Source of the DNA: Lachnospiraceae bacterium
GTDB lineage: Bacteria; Bacillota; Clostridia; Lachnospirales; Lachnospiraceae
Direction of reading: 5' to 3'
Assembly: GCA_910576125.1 (NCBI GenBank)
Contig: CAJTHM010000004.1
Location: forward strand, 62,001-126,000
Length of the DNA: 64,000 nucleotides
Shown here: positions 9,877 through 18,915 of the stretch, one piece after another
Layout of the letters: every line of letters begins with the position of its first letter
How positions within the stretch are numbered: the stretch's first letter is position 1
The notes under the pieces: model-generated
Seen by the model: only the letters and a program-made list of their open reading frames with translations
Database searches by the model: none
What the model was told of the DNA's origin: nothing
Translations under genes and position numbers: made by a program

Positions 9877-9974
9877 TTTCAGAGAACCGTAGGTTTTCCG
9901 GATGGAATCGTGCCCTTTCGGAAAGACGGCGTTTCGTGAAAAAAGCCCTGGCGGCGGACTGTGAGGTAACTGAT

Positions 9975-10622
9975 ATGAGAGCGGAAGTCTATCCTTTTGT
10001 AGCGCGTCCCTTGCCCTATGAGTATGACGCCCTTGTCCCTGTGCTGGACGCGGAGACATTGACTTTTCACCATGACAAGCATTACAAGACTTATGTGGAT
10101 AATCTGAACAATGCGCTGTCGGATTATCCGGAACAGCAGAAGAAGAGCCTGCCGGAACTGCTGGCCGACATCACCGGACTCCCGGCGGCCATACAGACGG
10201 CAGTGCGCAATAACGGCGGCGGGGTCTACAACCATGAGCTGTATTTCGACTCCATGCGGGAGCCTGTGGGACAGGAGCCTGCCGGAGCGCTGGCGGAGGC
10301 CATAGAGCGGGACTTCGGCTCCTACAGGCAGTGGAAAGAGCAGATGAAGCAGGCGGCCGTGGGGAAGTTCGGCTCCGGATGGGCATGGCTTGTGGCTGAC
10401 AAAGACGGTGTCCTGTCCATCACGCAGACTTCCAATCAGGATGTGCCGGATTTGAAGGAATATATGCCTATCCTGCTGGTGGATGTGTGGGAGCATGCCT
10501 ATTATCTGCAGTATAAGAACCGGAGGGCGGATTATGTGGACGGATGGTTTGAGCTGATCAACTGGCGTAAGGCCGGGAAGCGCTATGAGGACTGGCTGGA
10601 GGAAATCAGACCGCGGAAGTGA
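9975..10622 (+). CDS. sod: Iron/manganese superoxide dismutase
   Basis: Converts superoxide to oxygen and hydrogen peroxide in the cytoplasm. About 215 residues, normal for the family. The four metal ligands are visible: His in LTFHHDKHY, His in VYNHELYF, and Asp plus His in the signature DVWEHAYY. The C-terminal WELINW-like segment (WFELINWRKAGKRYEDW) is typical. I prefer the ATG at 9975 (GAGGT seven bases upstream, sequence MRAEVYPFVARPLPYEYDAL) over an upstream ATG at 9936 that would add 13 unconserved residues. Whether it uses Fe or Mn cannot be told from these motifs. The next gene, queH, starts 24 bases downstream. Confidence 0.92.
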   Translation: MRAEVYPFVARPLPYEYDALVPVLDAETLTFHHDKHYKTYVDNLNNALSDYPEQQKKSLPELLADITGLPAAIQTAVRNNGGGVYNHELYFDSMREPVGQEPAGALAEAIERDFGSYRQWKEQMKQAAVGKFGSGWAWLVADKDGVLSITQTSNQDVPDLKEYMPILLVDVWEHAYYLQYKNRRADYVDGWFELINWRKAGKRYEDWLEEIRPRK

Positions 10623-10646
10623 CAGAATTGTACTTGGAGGATAAAA

Positions 10647-11270
10647 ATGAATCAGATAAATTACCAGAAAGAATTGGAAAAAATCATAAACGGATTGCAG
10701 GGTGCGGACAGTATGTCTGCACCCAGGCTGTTTCTGCACAGCTGCTGCGCGCCCTGCAGCAGCTATGTGCTGGAATATCTCTGCCGGTATTTCCGGATAA
10801 CAGTGTTCTATTTCAACCCGAATATCTCCGAGGCATCGGAGTATCAGAAGAGGGTGGAAGAGCAGAAACGGCTGATTGCCGTCTTCAATGAGGAGGGCAG
10901 GGGATATCCCATCGCCGTGGTGGAGGGGGATTATGAACCCCGGTGCTTTTTTGAGATGGCAAGGGGACTGGAGAGCTGCCCGGAGGGCGGAGAGAGATGT
11001 TTCCGCTGCTATGAGCTTCGGCTTCGCGAGACGGCACGGCTCGGAGCGGAGGGCGGATTTGATTTTATCGCCACCACTCTGACCATCAGCCCGTTAAAAA
11101 ATGCGCGGAAAATCAATGAAATCGGACAGACCCTGTCACAGGAATACGGGATTGCCTGGCTGCCTTCGGACTTCAAGAAAAAGGAGGGATATAAACGTTC
11201 CATTGAACTGTCGGCACAATATGGTCTATACCGGCAGGACTACTGCGGCTGTACATATTCCGGAAGATGA
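10647..11270 (+). CDS. queH: Epoxyqueuosine reductase QueH
   Basis: Reduces epoxyqueuosine to queuosine in the tRNA anticodon wobble position; the non-orthologous replacement of QueG (former DUF208). The 207-residue protein carries the paired cysteine motifs of the family: HSCCAPCSSYVLEYL near residue 30, CPEGGERCFRCYELRL near 110 and a C-terminal DYCGCTYS. These bind a 4Fe-4S cluster and an adjacent metal site. The start is ATG 10647 with TTGGAGG seven bases upstream. It follows sod closely and is probably co-transcribed with it. Confidence 0.92.
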   Translation: MNQINYQKELEKIINGLQGADSMSAPRLFLHSCCAPCSSYVLEYLCRYFRITVFYFNPNISEASEYQKRVEEQKRLIAVFNEEGRGYPIAVVEGDYEPRCFFEMARGLESCPEGGERCFRCYELRLRETARLGAEGGFDFIATTLTISPLKNARKINEIGQTLSQEYGIAWLPSDFKKKEGYKRSIELSAQYGLYRQDYCGCTYSGR

Positions 11271-11338
11271 ACATCTGGAAGAAGCGGGGCGTCCGGCGCC
11301 AAATATTTCAAAAGAGGGATATTCTGGAAAAGAATATA

Positions 11339-11367
11339 TTGCAGGAACCGCCGATTTGGGGTATAAT
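11339..11367 (+). promoter_or_regulatory. sigma-A promoter of argS
   Basis: TTGCAG (11339-11344), a 17-base spacer and TATAAT (11362-11367), about 70 bases before argS. The short leader has no T-box-like structure that I can see. Confidence 0.75.
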
Positions 11368-11437
11368 GCTGACACAGAAAACCCAAAGAAAAGTGAAATG
11401 CGCACAAGAAATGGAATAGAAAGAACGGAGAGACATA

Positions 11438-13204
11438 ATGAAAAAGATACTGGAGTTGTTATCGGAAGAGATGGGAAAGGCTTTCGAGGCGGCAGGATAT
11501 GACGCTTCTCTGGGCAGGGTGACCCTGTCCAACCGTCCTGACCTGTGTGAATATCAGTGCAACGGCGCTATGGCAGGAGCGAAGAAATACAAAAAAGCTC
11601 CCATCATGATTGCGAATGAAGTGGCGGACAAGCTTGCGGACAGCCATATCTTCAAAGAGGCTGCGGCAGTGGCGCCCGGCTTCCTGAACTTGAAGCTTTC
11701 GGAGGGATTCCTGCTGAATCTGGTGAACGCTATGAGGACGGAACCGAAATTCGGCCTGGAGGCGCCGGATACGCCGAAGAAAATCATGATCGACTACGGC
11801 GGGGCAAATGTGGCCAAGCCCCTCCATGTGGGGCATCTGCGCCCGGCCATCATCGGCGAGAGCATCAAGCGCATCAGCCGCTATGCGGGCCATGAGGTCA
11901 TCGGGGACGTGCATCTGGGGGACTGGGGCACGCCCATCGGCATGGTGATCACGGAGCTGCAGGAGCGCAAGCCGGATTTGCCATACTTTGACGAGAGCTA
12001 CCAGGGCGAGTATCCGGCGGAAGAGCCTATCACGGAGGCGGAGTTCGCGGAGATCTACCCCCTGGCCAGCGCCAAGTCAAAGGAGGATGCGGCATTCAAG
12101 GCAAAGGCCCTGGAGGCCACCCGCAAGTTCCAGAAGGGTGTGCGGGGATACCGTGCCCTGTGGAAGCATATCGTGGATGTGTCCAAGGTGGATCTGAAGA
12201 AGAATTACGACAGCCTGAACGTGGAGTTCGACCTGTGGAAGGGCGAGAGCGATGTGAACGACCTGATACCCGAGATGGTGGATTATATGAAAGAAGGGGG
12301 CTGGGCCTATATCAGCGACGGCGCTTTGGTGGTGGACGTGAAGGAGGAGACCGACACCAAGGAGGTGCCGCCATGCATGATCCTGAAGTCCGACGGCGCG
12401 TCCCTGTACAACACCACGGACTTGGCTACCATCATGGAGCGCATGCGCCTGTATGCCCCGGACGAGATCATCTATATCACGGACAAGCGCCAGGATCTGT
12501 ACTTTGAGCAGGTGTTCCGCTGCGCCCGCAAGACGAAGCTGGTGAAGCCTGAGACGGTGCTGAAGTTCCTGGGGCACGGCACCATGAACGGCAGCGACGG
12601 CAAGCCCTTCAAGACCAGGGACGGCGGCGTCATGCGCCTGGACGTGCTGGTGCGGGAGACCCAGGAGGAAATGTACCGGAAGATTCGGGAGGGCCGGGAG
12701 ATGCCCGAGGAGGAGGCGAAGGCCGTGGCGGAGACCGTGGCGCTTTCCGCTCTGAAGTATGGGGACTTGTCCAACCAGGCCGCAAAGGACTATGTGTTCG
12801 ATATCGACAGGTTCACTTCCTTTGAGGGGGACACCGGGCCTTACATCCTGTATACGATTGTGCGTATTAAATCTATCTTAAATAAGTACAAAGAGCAAGG
12901 GGGAAAGATGGAGCAGCTTGCCTTCATGGAAGCGGCGGGCAGCTCGGAGAAAGAGCTGGAGATGGCGCTGGTGCAGTTCAACACCATGATCCAGAGCGCC
13001 GCCGAGGAGATTGCGCCCCATAAGGTATGCGCCTATATCTATGATTTGGCCAACGCCTTCAACCATTTCTACCATGAGACCAAGATTTTGAGCGAGGAGG
13101 ACGGGGCAAGGCGGGAGAGCCTGATCGCGCTGCTGGCGCTGACCCGGGACGTGCTGGAGACCTGCATCGATTTGCTGGGATTTTCCGCGCCGGAGAAGAT
13201 GTAA
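11438..13204 (+). CDS. argS: Arginyl-tRNA synthetase
   Basis: Charges tRNA-Arg with arginine. The 588-residue class-I enzyme has the N-terminal Arg-tRNA-synthetase additional domain (about 1-85). Its Rossmann catalytic core contains the HIGH-type motif PLHVGHLRP (about 128-136), and a C-terminal helical anticodon-binding DALR domain ends ETCIDLLGFSAPEKM. As in many ArgRS the KMSKS motif is degenerate. The start has a GGAGAG sequence about seven bases upstream, and the gene sits behind its own promoter. Confidence 0.96.
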   Translation: MKKILELLSEEMGKAFEAAGYDASLGRVTLSNRPDLCEYQCNGAMAGAKKYKKAPIMIANEVADKLADSHIFKEAAAVAPGFLNLKLSEGFLLNLVNAMRTEPKFGLEAPDTPKKIMIDYGGANVAKPLHVGHLRPAIIGESIKRISRYAGHEVIGDVHLGDWGTPIGMVITELQERKPDLPYFDESYQGEYPAEEPITEAEFAEIYPLASAKSKEDAAFKAKALEATRKFQKGVRGYRALWKHIVDVSKVDLKKNYDSLNVEFDLWKGESDVNDLIPEMVDYMKEGGWAYISDGALVVDVKEETDTKEVPPCMILKSDGASLYNTTDLATIMERMRLYAPDEIIYITDKRQDLYFEQVFRCARKTKLVKPETVLKFLGHGTMNGSDGKPFKTRDGGVMRLDVLVRETQEEMYRKIREGREMPEEEAKAVAETVALSALKYGDLSNQAAKDYVFDIDRFTSFEGDTGPYILYTIVRIKSILNKYKEQGGKMEQLAFMEAAGSSEKELEMALVQFNTMIQSAAEEIAPHKVCAYIYDLANAFNHFYHETKILSEEDGARRESLIALLALTRDVLETCIDLLGFSAPEKM

Positions 13205-13303
13205 GCCGATTTTGTAGTCGGGAAGTGCCTGCAAATGTTCAGCTGAAACAAATGGTGCAAGTTATTTCGGGAAAGCTGTTAAGGAGTTGAAGAGGTATAT
13301 CAA

Positions 13304-13798
13304 ATGGAAATTATACTCAGGCCGTATGACGGCACCAGTGAAAAAACAATACTTCGCTCCATAAGTGCTTTTCTCCATGTGCATCATTCGAAGATCAATG
13401 AGGCACAGGCTCGGGAAAATCTTGCCAGCTGGACAAAAGAAGAGCACGAACTTTACGACATTCTCGGCGATGGGATCCCTGTGGGATTTGTCCATCTCAA
13501 CTGGCGTGGGGCAACGGTCTGCTGGATCGAGGACATCTTTGTGGAAGATAGTTTGCGCAGGCAGGGTATTGCCTCCAAAGCCATTGGCCTTGTGGAAGAA
13601 ATATTGCAAAAGCGGGGCGTGGAGGGAATCTGTATGGACGTAGTTCCAGACAATATTCTTGCGCTGCGGCTCTATCACCGCCTTGGCTATGATCGGCTAA
13701 GTATTGTTACCGTGAGGAAGGATATGCACTCCTTTGCAACCGAACGCAGAGAGCAGATTGGTGGCATGGACTTTCGCGTCAAGCAATTTAATGATTGA
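13304..13798 (+). CDS. GNAT-family N-acetyltransferase
   Basis: A 164-residue protein with the GNAT acetyl-CoA binding signature: a beta strand ending WIEDIFVEDSLRRQGIASKAI (motif A, R-x-x-G-I-A) and a C-terminal NILALRLYHRLGYDRL segment (motif B). The substrate is not predictable. The start is ATG 13304 behind AGAGG. It stands alone between argS and a decayed ABC transporter. Its codon use is visibly less GC-rich than that of argS, a hint of separate origin. Confidence 0.85.
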   Translation: MEIILRPYDGTSEKTILRSISAFLHVHHSKINEAQARENLASWTKEEHELYDILGDGIPVGFVHLNWRGATVCWIEDIFVEDSLRRQGIASKAIGLVEEILQKRGVEGICMDVVPDNILALRLYHRLGYDRLSIVTVRKDMHSFATERREQIGGMDFRVKQFND

Positions 13799-13942
13799 AC
13801 TTTGCATTGTATCCATAAATTCAAGTTTGAAGAATTGTCAGTCAAGTGCAAATTCAGTAGTTTTTATGTATAAATATACATTTTACTTCCAATTTTAAGC
13901 AATGGGAACACTTTTCCGAAAAGGGAGATAGCTTTACATGCG

Positions 13943-13969
13943 AAAGCAGGCACATATCGTACCTGCTTT
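13943..13969 (-). terminator. Hairpin downstream of the decayed ABC permease
   Basis: Eight-bp perfect stem (AAAGCAGG/CCTGCTTT) with an 11-base loop, eight bases past the stop of the permease remnant. The T-run on the minus strand is poor, so termination efficiency is uncertain. Confidence 0.4.
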
Positions 13970-13976
13970 TGCTGTG

Positions 13977-14350
13977 TCAAAACTCTTTTTTCCTGTAAAT
14001 ATGGGCGGTCAGCGGATAGGACAGGGCAAAAGCCAGCGCCGAACAGCCCGTCAGGGCCGCAGTGCCGCACAGTATGGTTATCTCCCCCGGCTCCGGCAAA
14101 AGCATGTTCAGCAGCATGACCAGTCCCGCGTCCACGGCAATGGCGCACAGCAGTGCAATCACCAGAAACACTTCGCCCCTGTCCTCCCTGCTCCAGCAGA
14201 ACAAAGGGAAAAATATCGCGCAGAGAAAAAGGCTTATGCTGATTCCCAAGGCGAACATGGGGAGAGCGGTATACAGATTGAAGGCCCATCTTCGGAAACC
14301 CGGGAGGACAGGACGGAAGCGGCTGCTTCCGTTTACCGAAAGCAGCGCAT
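13977..14350 (-). pseudogene. ABC-2 type permease, N-terminally truncated remnant
   Basis: The frame reads ...SRFRPVLPGFRRWAFNLYTALP and then four hydrophobic segments, ending YRKKEF. It resembles the C-terminal part of the intact ABC-2 permease at 32135-32797, which ends YGRREF. The N-terminal membrane segments are missing. The longest in-frame Met start (14258) would give only 93 residues. It lies directly behind an ABC ATPase remnant in the same orientation, as in the intact cassettes of this window. Confidence 0.65.
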
Positions 14351-14520
14351 GACGCCGTATTTATAGGTCAGGTCGTTCCTGGATACGGTCTTGATCAGCT
14401 TTCCCTTGTGGAGGAAAGCGATGTAATACGCAATCTTGTCCAGGTCGCTTGTGATGTGGGAGGACAGAAAGATGGTATTCAGGATGCAGTCGATGGTGGT
14501 GGTCTTTCCGGCCGCTTTTT
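14333..14520 (-). pseudogene. ABC transporter ATPase with its middle deleted
   Basis: On the minus strand the frame reads a damaged Walker A (KAAGKTTTIDCILN). It passes straight into the switch region TIFLSSHITSDLDKIAYY and on to a C-terminal ...TYKYGVMRCFR stop. In the intact paralogue at 23846-24712 these two motifs are separated by about 120 residues (Q-loop, signature, Walker B), all lost here. Everything upstream of Walker A is also gone. It is the partner of the permease remnant at 13977-14350. Confidence 0.7.
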
Positions 14521-14588
14521 GTCAAGCCTGATAAGGGAAGAATTCGTATTTTATGTTTGTCTTTTCCGCGCTTCCATGATAGACTTAT

Positions 14589-14652
14589 ACTACAGGCCGC
14601 CGGAATTTACAGAAGGAAAATGAGCAAAGGTACCTTGCCGGCGGTCTGTAGT
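14589..14652. repeat. Long inverted repeat
   Basis: Two 15-base arms (14589-14603 and 14638-14652, sequence ACTACAGGCCGCCGG and its complement with one G-T pair) enclose 34 bases. No T-run follows. It could be a transcript hairpin or the ends of a tiny non-autonomous element; no second copy was noticed in the window. Confidence 0.5.
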
Positions 14653-14811
14653 CGGGATTTGTAGTGAGTATTACTGGTGTGTGATATAAGTGAGAGAAAT
14701 GACAGAAAGCCGGGATAAGGCAAGTTTTTTCGGCATGGTTCATTCAGACTGGTGAAATGACGGCAGAAGTAGTATGGCTGGAATCCGGATAATGGGGAGG
14801 TTGGCCTTAAG

Positions 14812-15758
14812 ATGGGTTGGAGATTAAAGGTATCAGGGTATGGAAAGATTGAGAGCGCCGAGGTTGAGACTGCACCGCTGACTCTTTTTGTGGGGGACAA
14901 TAACAGCGGAAAGAGTTATCTGATGTCCCTCCTTTGGGGAATCCGGAACCTGGGGGGAGAACTGCTGTACGCTGACGAAACCATGGAGATAACAGAGACC
15001 TATGACAGGCTGCGGTGCTGGGTAAAAAACAGATAGAAACGGCTATGGAACAAGGTGTGCATACTGTACTGGCCAGTGAAATAGAAGATGAGCTGCAGAT
15101 TGTCCTACAGGAGCGGATTAAACAGAACAGAGATAAATTTGTGAGAGCCATGATAAATGACCTGGCTTTCGATGGGAAAAGCAATGAAGACTTTGCGGAA
15201 ATCGCACAATATCTGGAGAGCAGCATGGCCGACGGGACAGTCGAGATGAGTGCGTTGCCCAATAAGGAGGCGATGTATGTCCCAAACGGAAAAACGTCAG
15301 GAATGCCTTTGAGAATCACATCCGCAGTAGTGACGGAATTATCGCCGTTGATTCTGATTTTAAAACATAAGAGATATATAGACACTCTGTTCTATGAGGA
15401 ACCGGAAATGTGCCTTCACCCGCAGCTTCAGCAGAAGATGGGGAGAGTATTGTGTAGGATGGTGAATGCCGGGGTGCAGATGAACGTCACGACCCACAGC
15501 GATATCATACTGCAGCATGTCAACAACATGATTCGCCTGTCCGGAAGAGAAGACAGGGAGGAAATATGCCATCAATTGGGATATACAGCCCGAGACTTGC
15601 TGAGCCCCCAAAAGGTAAAAGTGTATCAGCTGAAAGCGGTGGCGGGAGGAAAAACGAAAGTGGAGGAACTGAACTGCGGGGAAAACGGCTTTGCGGTTCC
15701 CACATTCAATGATGCCCTTGACCGGATCATGGACGAGGCATATGTGATTCAGGAGTAG
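14812..15758 (+). pseudogene. AAA-family (OLD/RecF-like) ATPase split by a -1 frameshift
   Basis: The first frame (14812-15036) holds an RecF-like N-terminus with Walker A GDNNSGKS. The second (from 15015 to 15758) holds Walker B-like LFYEEPEMCLHP, a TTHSD switch segment and a C-terminal helical tail. Joined, they make about 315 residues, a plausible length for small AAA_15/AAA_21 ATPases. The frames meet at GTA AAA AAC AGA TAG (15022-15036). A -1 slip on the in-frame heptamer A AAA AAC moves ribosomes into the second frame one codon before the stop. Either an A was lost from the run (a pseudogene or phase variant) or frameshifting is programmed. A GGGGAGG sequence lies 11 bases before the start. 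Function is unknown; relatives occur in defence and repair loci. Confidence 0.75.
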
Positions 15759-15841
15759 AAGGAAATGGGGAATACGAAGAGGGAGAAATAAGGCTTAAAG
15801 ATTCCGAAATTATACCATAATATTGAAGGAGGCAGACTAGT

Positions 15842-18448
15842 ATGAAGATTGTAATCATCGGCGGCGTAGCCGCCGGAACAAAAGTTGCCGCGAAATTGAA
15901 GCGGGAGAGGCCCCAGGACGAGATTGTCCTCTACACCAAAGGAAAGGACATCTCCTACGCCGGGTGCGGCCTTCCGTACTACATCGGCGGAGCCATCGAG
16001 ACGGAAGGGGAACTGATCGTGAACACCCCTCAGAAGTTCATGGGCCTCACAGGCACCACGGTACATACCCGGAGCGAAGTGGTGGCCGTAGACCCGGAGG
16101 CAAAGACGGTTTCCGTGCGGAAGAGTGGCGCGGAGACAGGGCCGGAGGCTCTGCAGCAGGGACAGGAAACAGAGATAGTTAGCTATGACAAACTCGTAAT
16201 CGCCGTAGGAGCGGAAAGCTCCGTCCCCCCTGTGGAAGGCACGAAGCTTCCCGGCGTGTTCACCGTGCGCACGCCCCAGGACGCCATCGGCTGCAGAAAG
16301 TATGCCGAAGAGCAGAACTGCAAGCGGGCCGTCGTGGTAGGCGGCGGTTTCATCGGCCTGGAAGTGGCTGAAAACCTCATGGCAAAAGGCCTTTCCGTCA
16401 CCGTCATGGACATGGCCCCCCAGCTGATGCCCAATATCTTCGACACGGAGATGGCGGATTATGTCAGAAGGAAGCTACAGGCAAAAGGCATGCGCATCCT
16501 CACCGGCACGGCCTTGCAGCGGATTGCCGGCACGGACAGGGTCACCGGCGTACAGACCGGCACGGGAACCCTGCCCGCGGAGATGGTCATCCTGGCGGCA
16601 GGCATCCGCCCGGCCACGAAATTCCTGGCAGATACCGGCCTGGAGATGGACAGGGGCTGCATCGTCACGGACGAATACCAGCGCACCAATCTGCCGGACA
16701 TCTACGCCGCGGGCGACTGCGCTCTGGTGAAGAACCGCATCACTGGACGCACCCAGTGGTCTGCCATGGGCTCCACCGCCAACATCGCCGGACGGGCGCT
16801 GGCTCTCTCCCTGAGCGGCCAGGAGACCCCTTACCCAGGCTGCCTGGGGACGGGCGTGGTGAAGCTGTCTTCGGATTTGAACGCAGCCCGCACAGGCCTT
16901 ACGGAGGAACAGGCTAGGGCAGCCGGATTCCAAGTGGTTTCCGCCCTGTGCGTCACGGACGACAAGGCCCATTACTATCCGGATTCCGCCATGTTCGTCA
17001 CCAAGCTGATTGCCGATGGGGAAAGCCATAAGCTGTTGGGCCTTCAGGTCATCGGCGCGGGCGCGGTGGACAAGATGGCGGACATCGCCGTCACCGGGAT
17101 TTCCTTTGGAGCGAAAGCGGAAGATTTCCTCACCATGGATTTCGCCTATGCGCCGCCTTTCTCCACCGCCATTCATCCTATCGCGGCGGCCTGCGGCGTG
17201 CTGGTGAACAAGATGAGCGGGAAGCTGGAGTCCTTTACCCCCGGAGAGTACGCGGCGGGCGCGGCAAACGGATACCGACTGGTGGACGCCCATCCCGCAC
17301 CCGCCCTGCCCGGCGCGGAGTGGTTCGATTTGACCAGACCGGAAGAGTCTTCCGCGAAATATGACAAGGCGGAGAAGCTGCTGCTGGTCTGCGCCAGGGG
17401 CAAGAGAGGGTATCTCATCCAGAACAAGCTGAAAGCCCTGGGATTCACCAATACCCGTGTGCTGGAAGGCGGTTCTACGTTCAATGTGGTCAAGAGGGCG
17501 GTTCCTGCAGGGGGGAAGCTCTCTCCTGAGGAGATCAAGCGGGTGAAAGGCCTGGGATGCCTTCAGGACAAACGTTACGGCGATGTGTTCAATGTCCGGG
17601 TGATCACCAGGAACGGCAAGATTACCACCGAAGAGCATCGAGCCATCGCGGAGGGAGCGGAGCGCTTCGGCAGCGGTGAGATCACCATGACCACCCGCCT
17701 GACCATGGAAATCCAGGGGGTGCCTTACGCCAACATCGATCCCCTGATAGCGTTCCTGGCAGAGCATAATCTGGAGACCGGCGGCACTGGCTCCCTGGTG
17801 CGCCCTGTGGTGTCCTGTAAGGGAACCACCTGCCAGTACGGCCTGATCGACACATTTGATATCAGTGAGAAGATTCATGAACGTTTTTACGAAGGCTACC
17901 ATCATGTGACGCTGCCCCATAAATTCAAGATAGCCGTGGGCGGCTGTCCCAACAACTGCGTGAAGCCGGATCTGAACGACCTGGGCATCATCGGCCAGAG
18001 GGTGCCCCTGTTCGACTATTCCAAGTGCCGCGGCTGCAAGAAATGCCAGGTGGAGACCTCCTGTCCCATCAAGCTGGCCAAAGTGGAGGACGGCTGCCTG
18101 AAAGTGGACGCCGAATCCTGCAACGGCTGCGGGCGCTGCAAGGGAAAATGTCCCTTCGGCGTCACTGAGGAGTACATGGACGGCTGCAAAATCTACATCG
18201 GCGGCAGATGGGGCAAGAAAATCGCCAACGGCCGTCCCCTGGATAAGCTGTTCACCAGCGAGGAGGAAGTGCTGGATACCATAGAGCGGGCCATCCTGTT
18301 CTTCCGGGACGAGGGTATCACCGGCGAGCGCTTCGCGGATACGGTGAACCGTCTGGGATTTGACTATGTACAGGATAAATTGCTCCACGCCCAGATCGAC
18401 AAGTCCGCGGTGCTGGAGAAGAAAGTGAAGGGCGGGGCTACCTGCTGA
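15842..18448 (+). CDS. CoA-disulfide reductase / rhodanese / sulfite-reductase-like fusion protein
   Basis: An 868-residue three-part redox enzyme. Residues 1-455 form a pyridine-nucleotide-disulfide oxidoreductase of the NADH oxidase/CoA-disulfide reductase type: GGVAAGTKVA FAD loop, redox Cys in YAGCGLPYY, and a second GGGFIGLE NAD loop. Residues about 490-550 form a rhodanese domain with Cys in LLVCARGKRG. From about 555 there is a nitrite/sulfite reductase domain with the siroheme/4Fe-4S cysteines SCKGTTC and GGCPNNC. It is followed by two ferredoxin motifs, CRGCKKC...CP and CNGCGRC...CP. The order suggests electron flow from NAD(P)H through FAD to a sulfur species held on the rhodanese Cys and then to siroheme; the substrate (polysulfide, thiosulfate or sulfite) is inference. 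AAGGAGG lies 10 bases before the start. Confidence 0.88.
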   Translation: MKIVIIGGVAAGTKVAAKLKRERPQDEIVLYTKGKDISYAGCGLPYYIGGAIETEGELIVNTPQKFMGLTGTTVHTRSEVVAVDPEAKTVSVRKSGAETGPEALQQGQETEIVSYDKLVIAVGAESSVPPVEGTKLPGVFTVRTPQDAIGCRKYAEEQNCKRAVVVGGGFIGLEVAENLMAKGLSVTVMDMAPQLMPNIFDTEMADYVRRKLQAKGMRILTGTALQRIAGTDRVTGVQTGTGTLPAEMVILAAGIRPATKFLADTGLEMDRGCIVTDEYQRTNLPDIYAAGDCALVKNRITGRTQWSAMGSTANIAGRALALSLSGQETPYPGCLGTGVVKLSSDLNAARTGLTEEQARAAGFQVVSALCVTDDKAHYYPDSAMFVTKLIADGESHKLLGLQVIGAGAVDKMADIAVTGISFGAKAEDFLTMDFAYAPPFSTAIHPIAAACGVLVNKMSGKLESFTPGEYAAGAANGYRLVDAHPAPALPGAEWFDLTRPEESSAKYDKAEKLLLVCARGKRGYLIQNKLKALGFTNTRVLEGGSTFNVVKRAVPAGGKLSPEEIKRVKGLGCLQDKRYGDVFNVRVITRNGKITTEEHRAIAEGAERFGSGEITMTTRLTMEIQGVPYANIDPLIAFLAEHNLETGGTGSLVRPVVSCKGTTCQYGLIDTFDISEKIHERFYEGYHHVTLPHKFKIAVGGCPNNCVKPDLNDLGIIGQRVPLFDYSKCRGCKKCQVETSCPIKLAKVEDGCLKVDAESCNGCGRCKGKCPFGVTEEYMDGCKIYIGGRWGKKIANGRPLDKLFTSEEEVLDTIERAILFFRDEGITGERFADTVNRLGFDYVQDKLLHAQIDKSAVLEKKVKGGATC

Positions 18449-18515
18449 TGGGAATCTTTGGGCGGCAGAATGGGATTCCTGCGGAGGAAGCCAGGAGCTA
18501 ATGCCCGGCAACCCT

Positions 18516-18574
18516 AAAATCCTTGCCGGAATCGGTATCTTCGCGGATATCCGATTCCCGGCAGGGATTTTTTT
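18516..18574 (+). terminator. Intrinsic terminator after the oxidoreductase fusion gene
   Basis: A long GC-rich hairpin (arms around CTTGCCGGAATCGG and CCGATTCCCGGCAGGG) is followed by TTTTTTT at 18568-18574. Confidence 0.9.
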
Positions 18575-18627
18575 GCGCCGCGGCACCATGCCCGGCCTAT
18601 TTGCTCTTGGCCGTTCCTATCCGGCAC

Positions 18628-18731
18628 TTATACTGCTTAACGATTTCACTTGCCGTGAAACCAGACTGCATAACGCTGACTGATTCAATCGCATGATTAC
18701 ATTAGGCAGCATTCAGCGTTATGCAGTATAG
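18628..18731 (-). repeat. MITE-like palindromic intergenic repeat, copy A
   Basis: A ~104-bp element with imperfect ~15-base terminal inverted repeats (TTATACTGCnTAACG) and an inner dyad GCATAACGCTGA / TCAGCGTTATGC. It is near-identical, in inverted orientation, to 27151-27254 and 47814-47914. There is no coding capacity. Its small size with terminal repeats suggests a non-autonomous mobile element or an RNA hairpin repeat. Confidence 0.85.
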
Positions 18732-18915
18732 CTTTATACAGCTGTTTTGCCCTAAATGACAGGAGAAACCGGTTGATTTTATGGAATTCTCCAAATTGGA
18801 GAGCCATTCTCCTGCCTGGGGGTTGCATTTAGTGTTCACAAGGATATACACTTTCAATGTGGTGTTTCAAGGCAAGAATGATATTGCCCGCTGTATGTAA
18901 AGGGAGGTCAAGATA

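Noticed and set aside
11271..11437. A T-box leader before argS
   Set aside because: The transcript leader from the promoter at 11362 is only about 65 bases, too short for a T-box, and has no terminator hairpin.
13938..14366. A 142-codon plus-strand frame
   Set aside because: It is antisense to the ABC-2 permease remnant, whose hydrophobic segments and ending match intact paralogues.
16475..18589. A 704-codon open frame opposite the oxidoreductase fusion
   Set aside because: Shadow of a GC-rich gene with unmistakable cofactor motifs.
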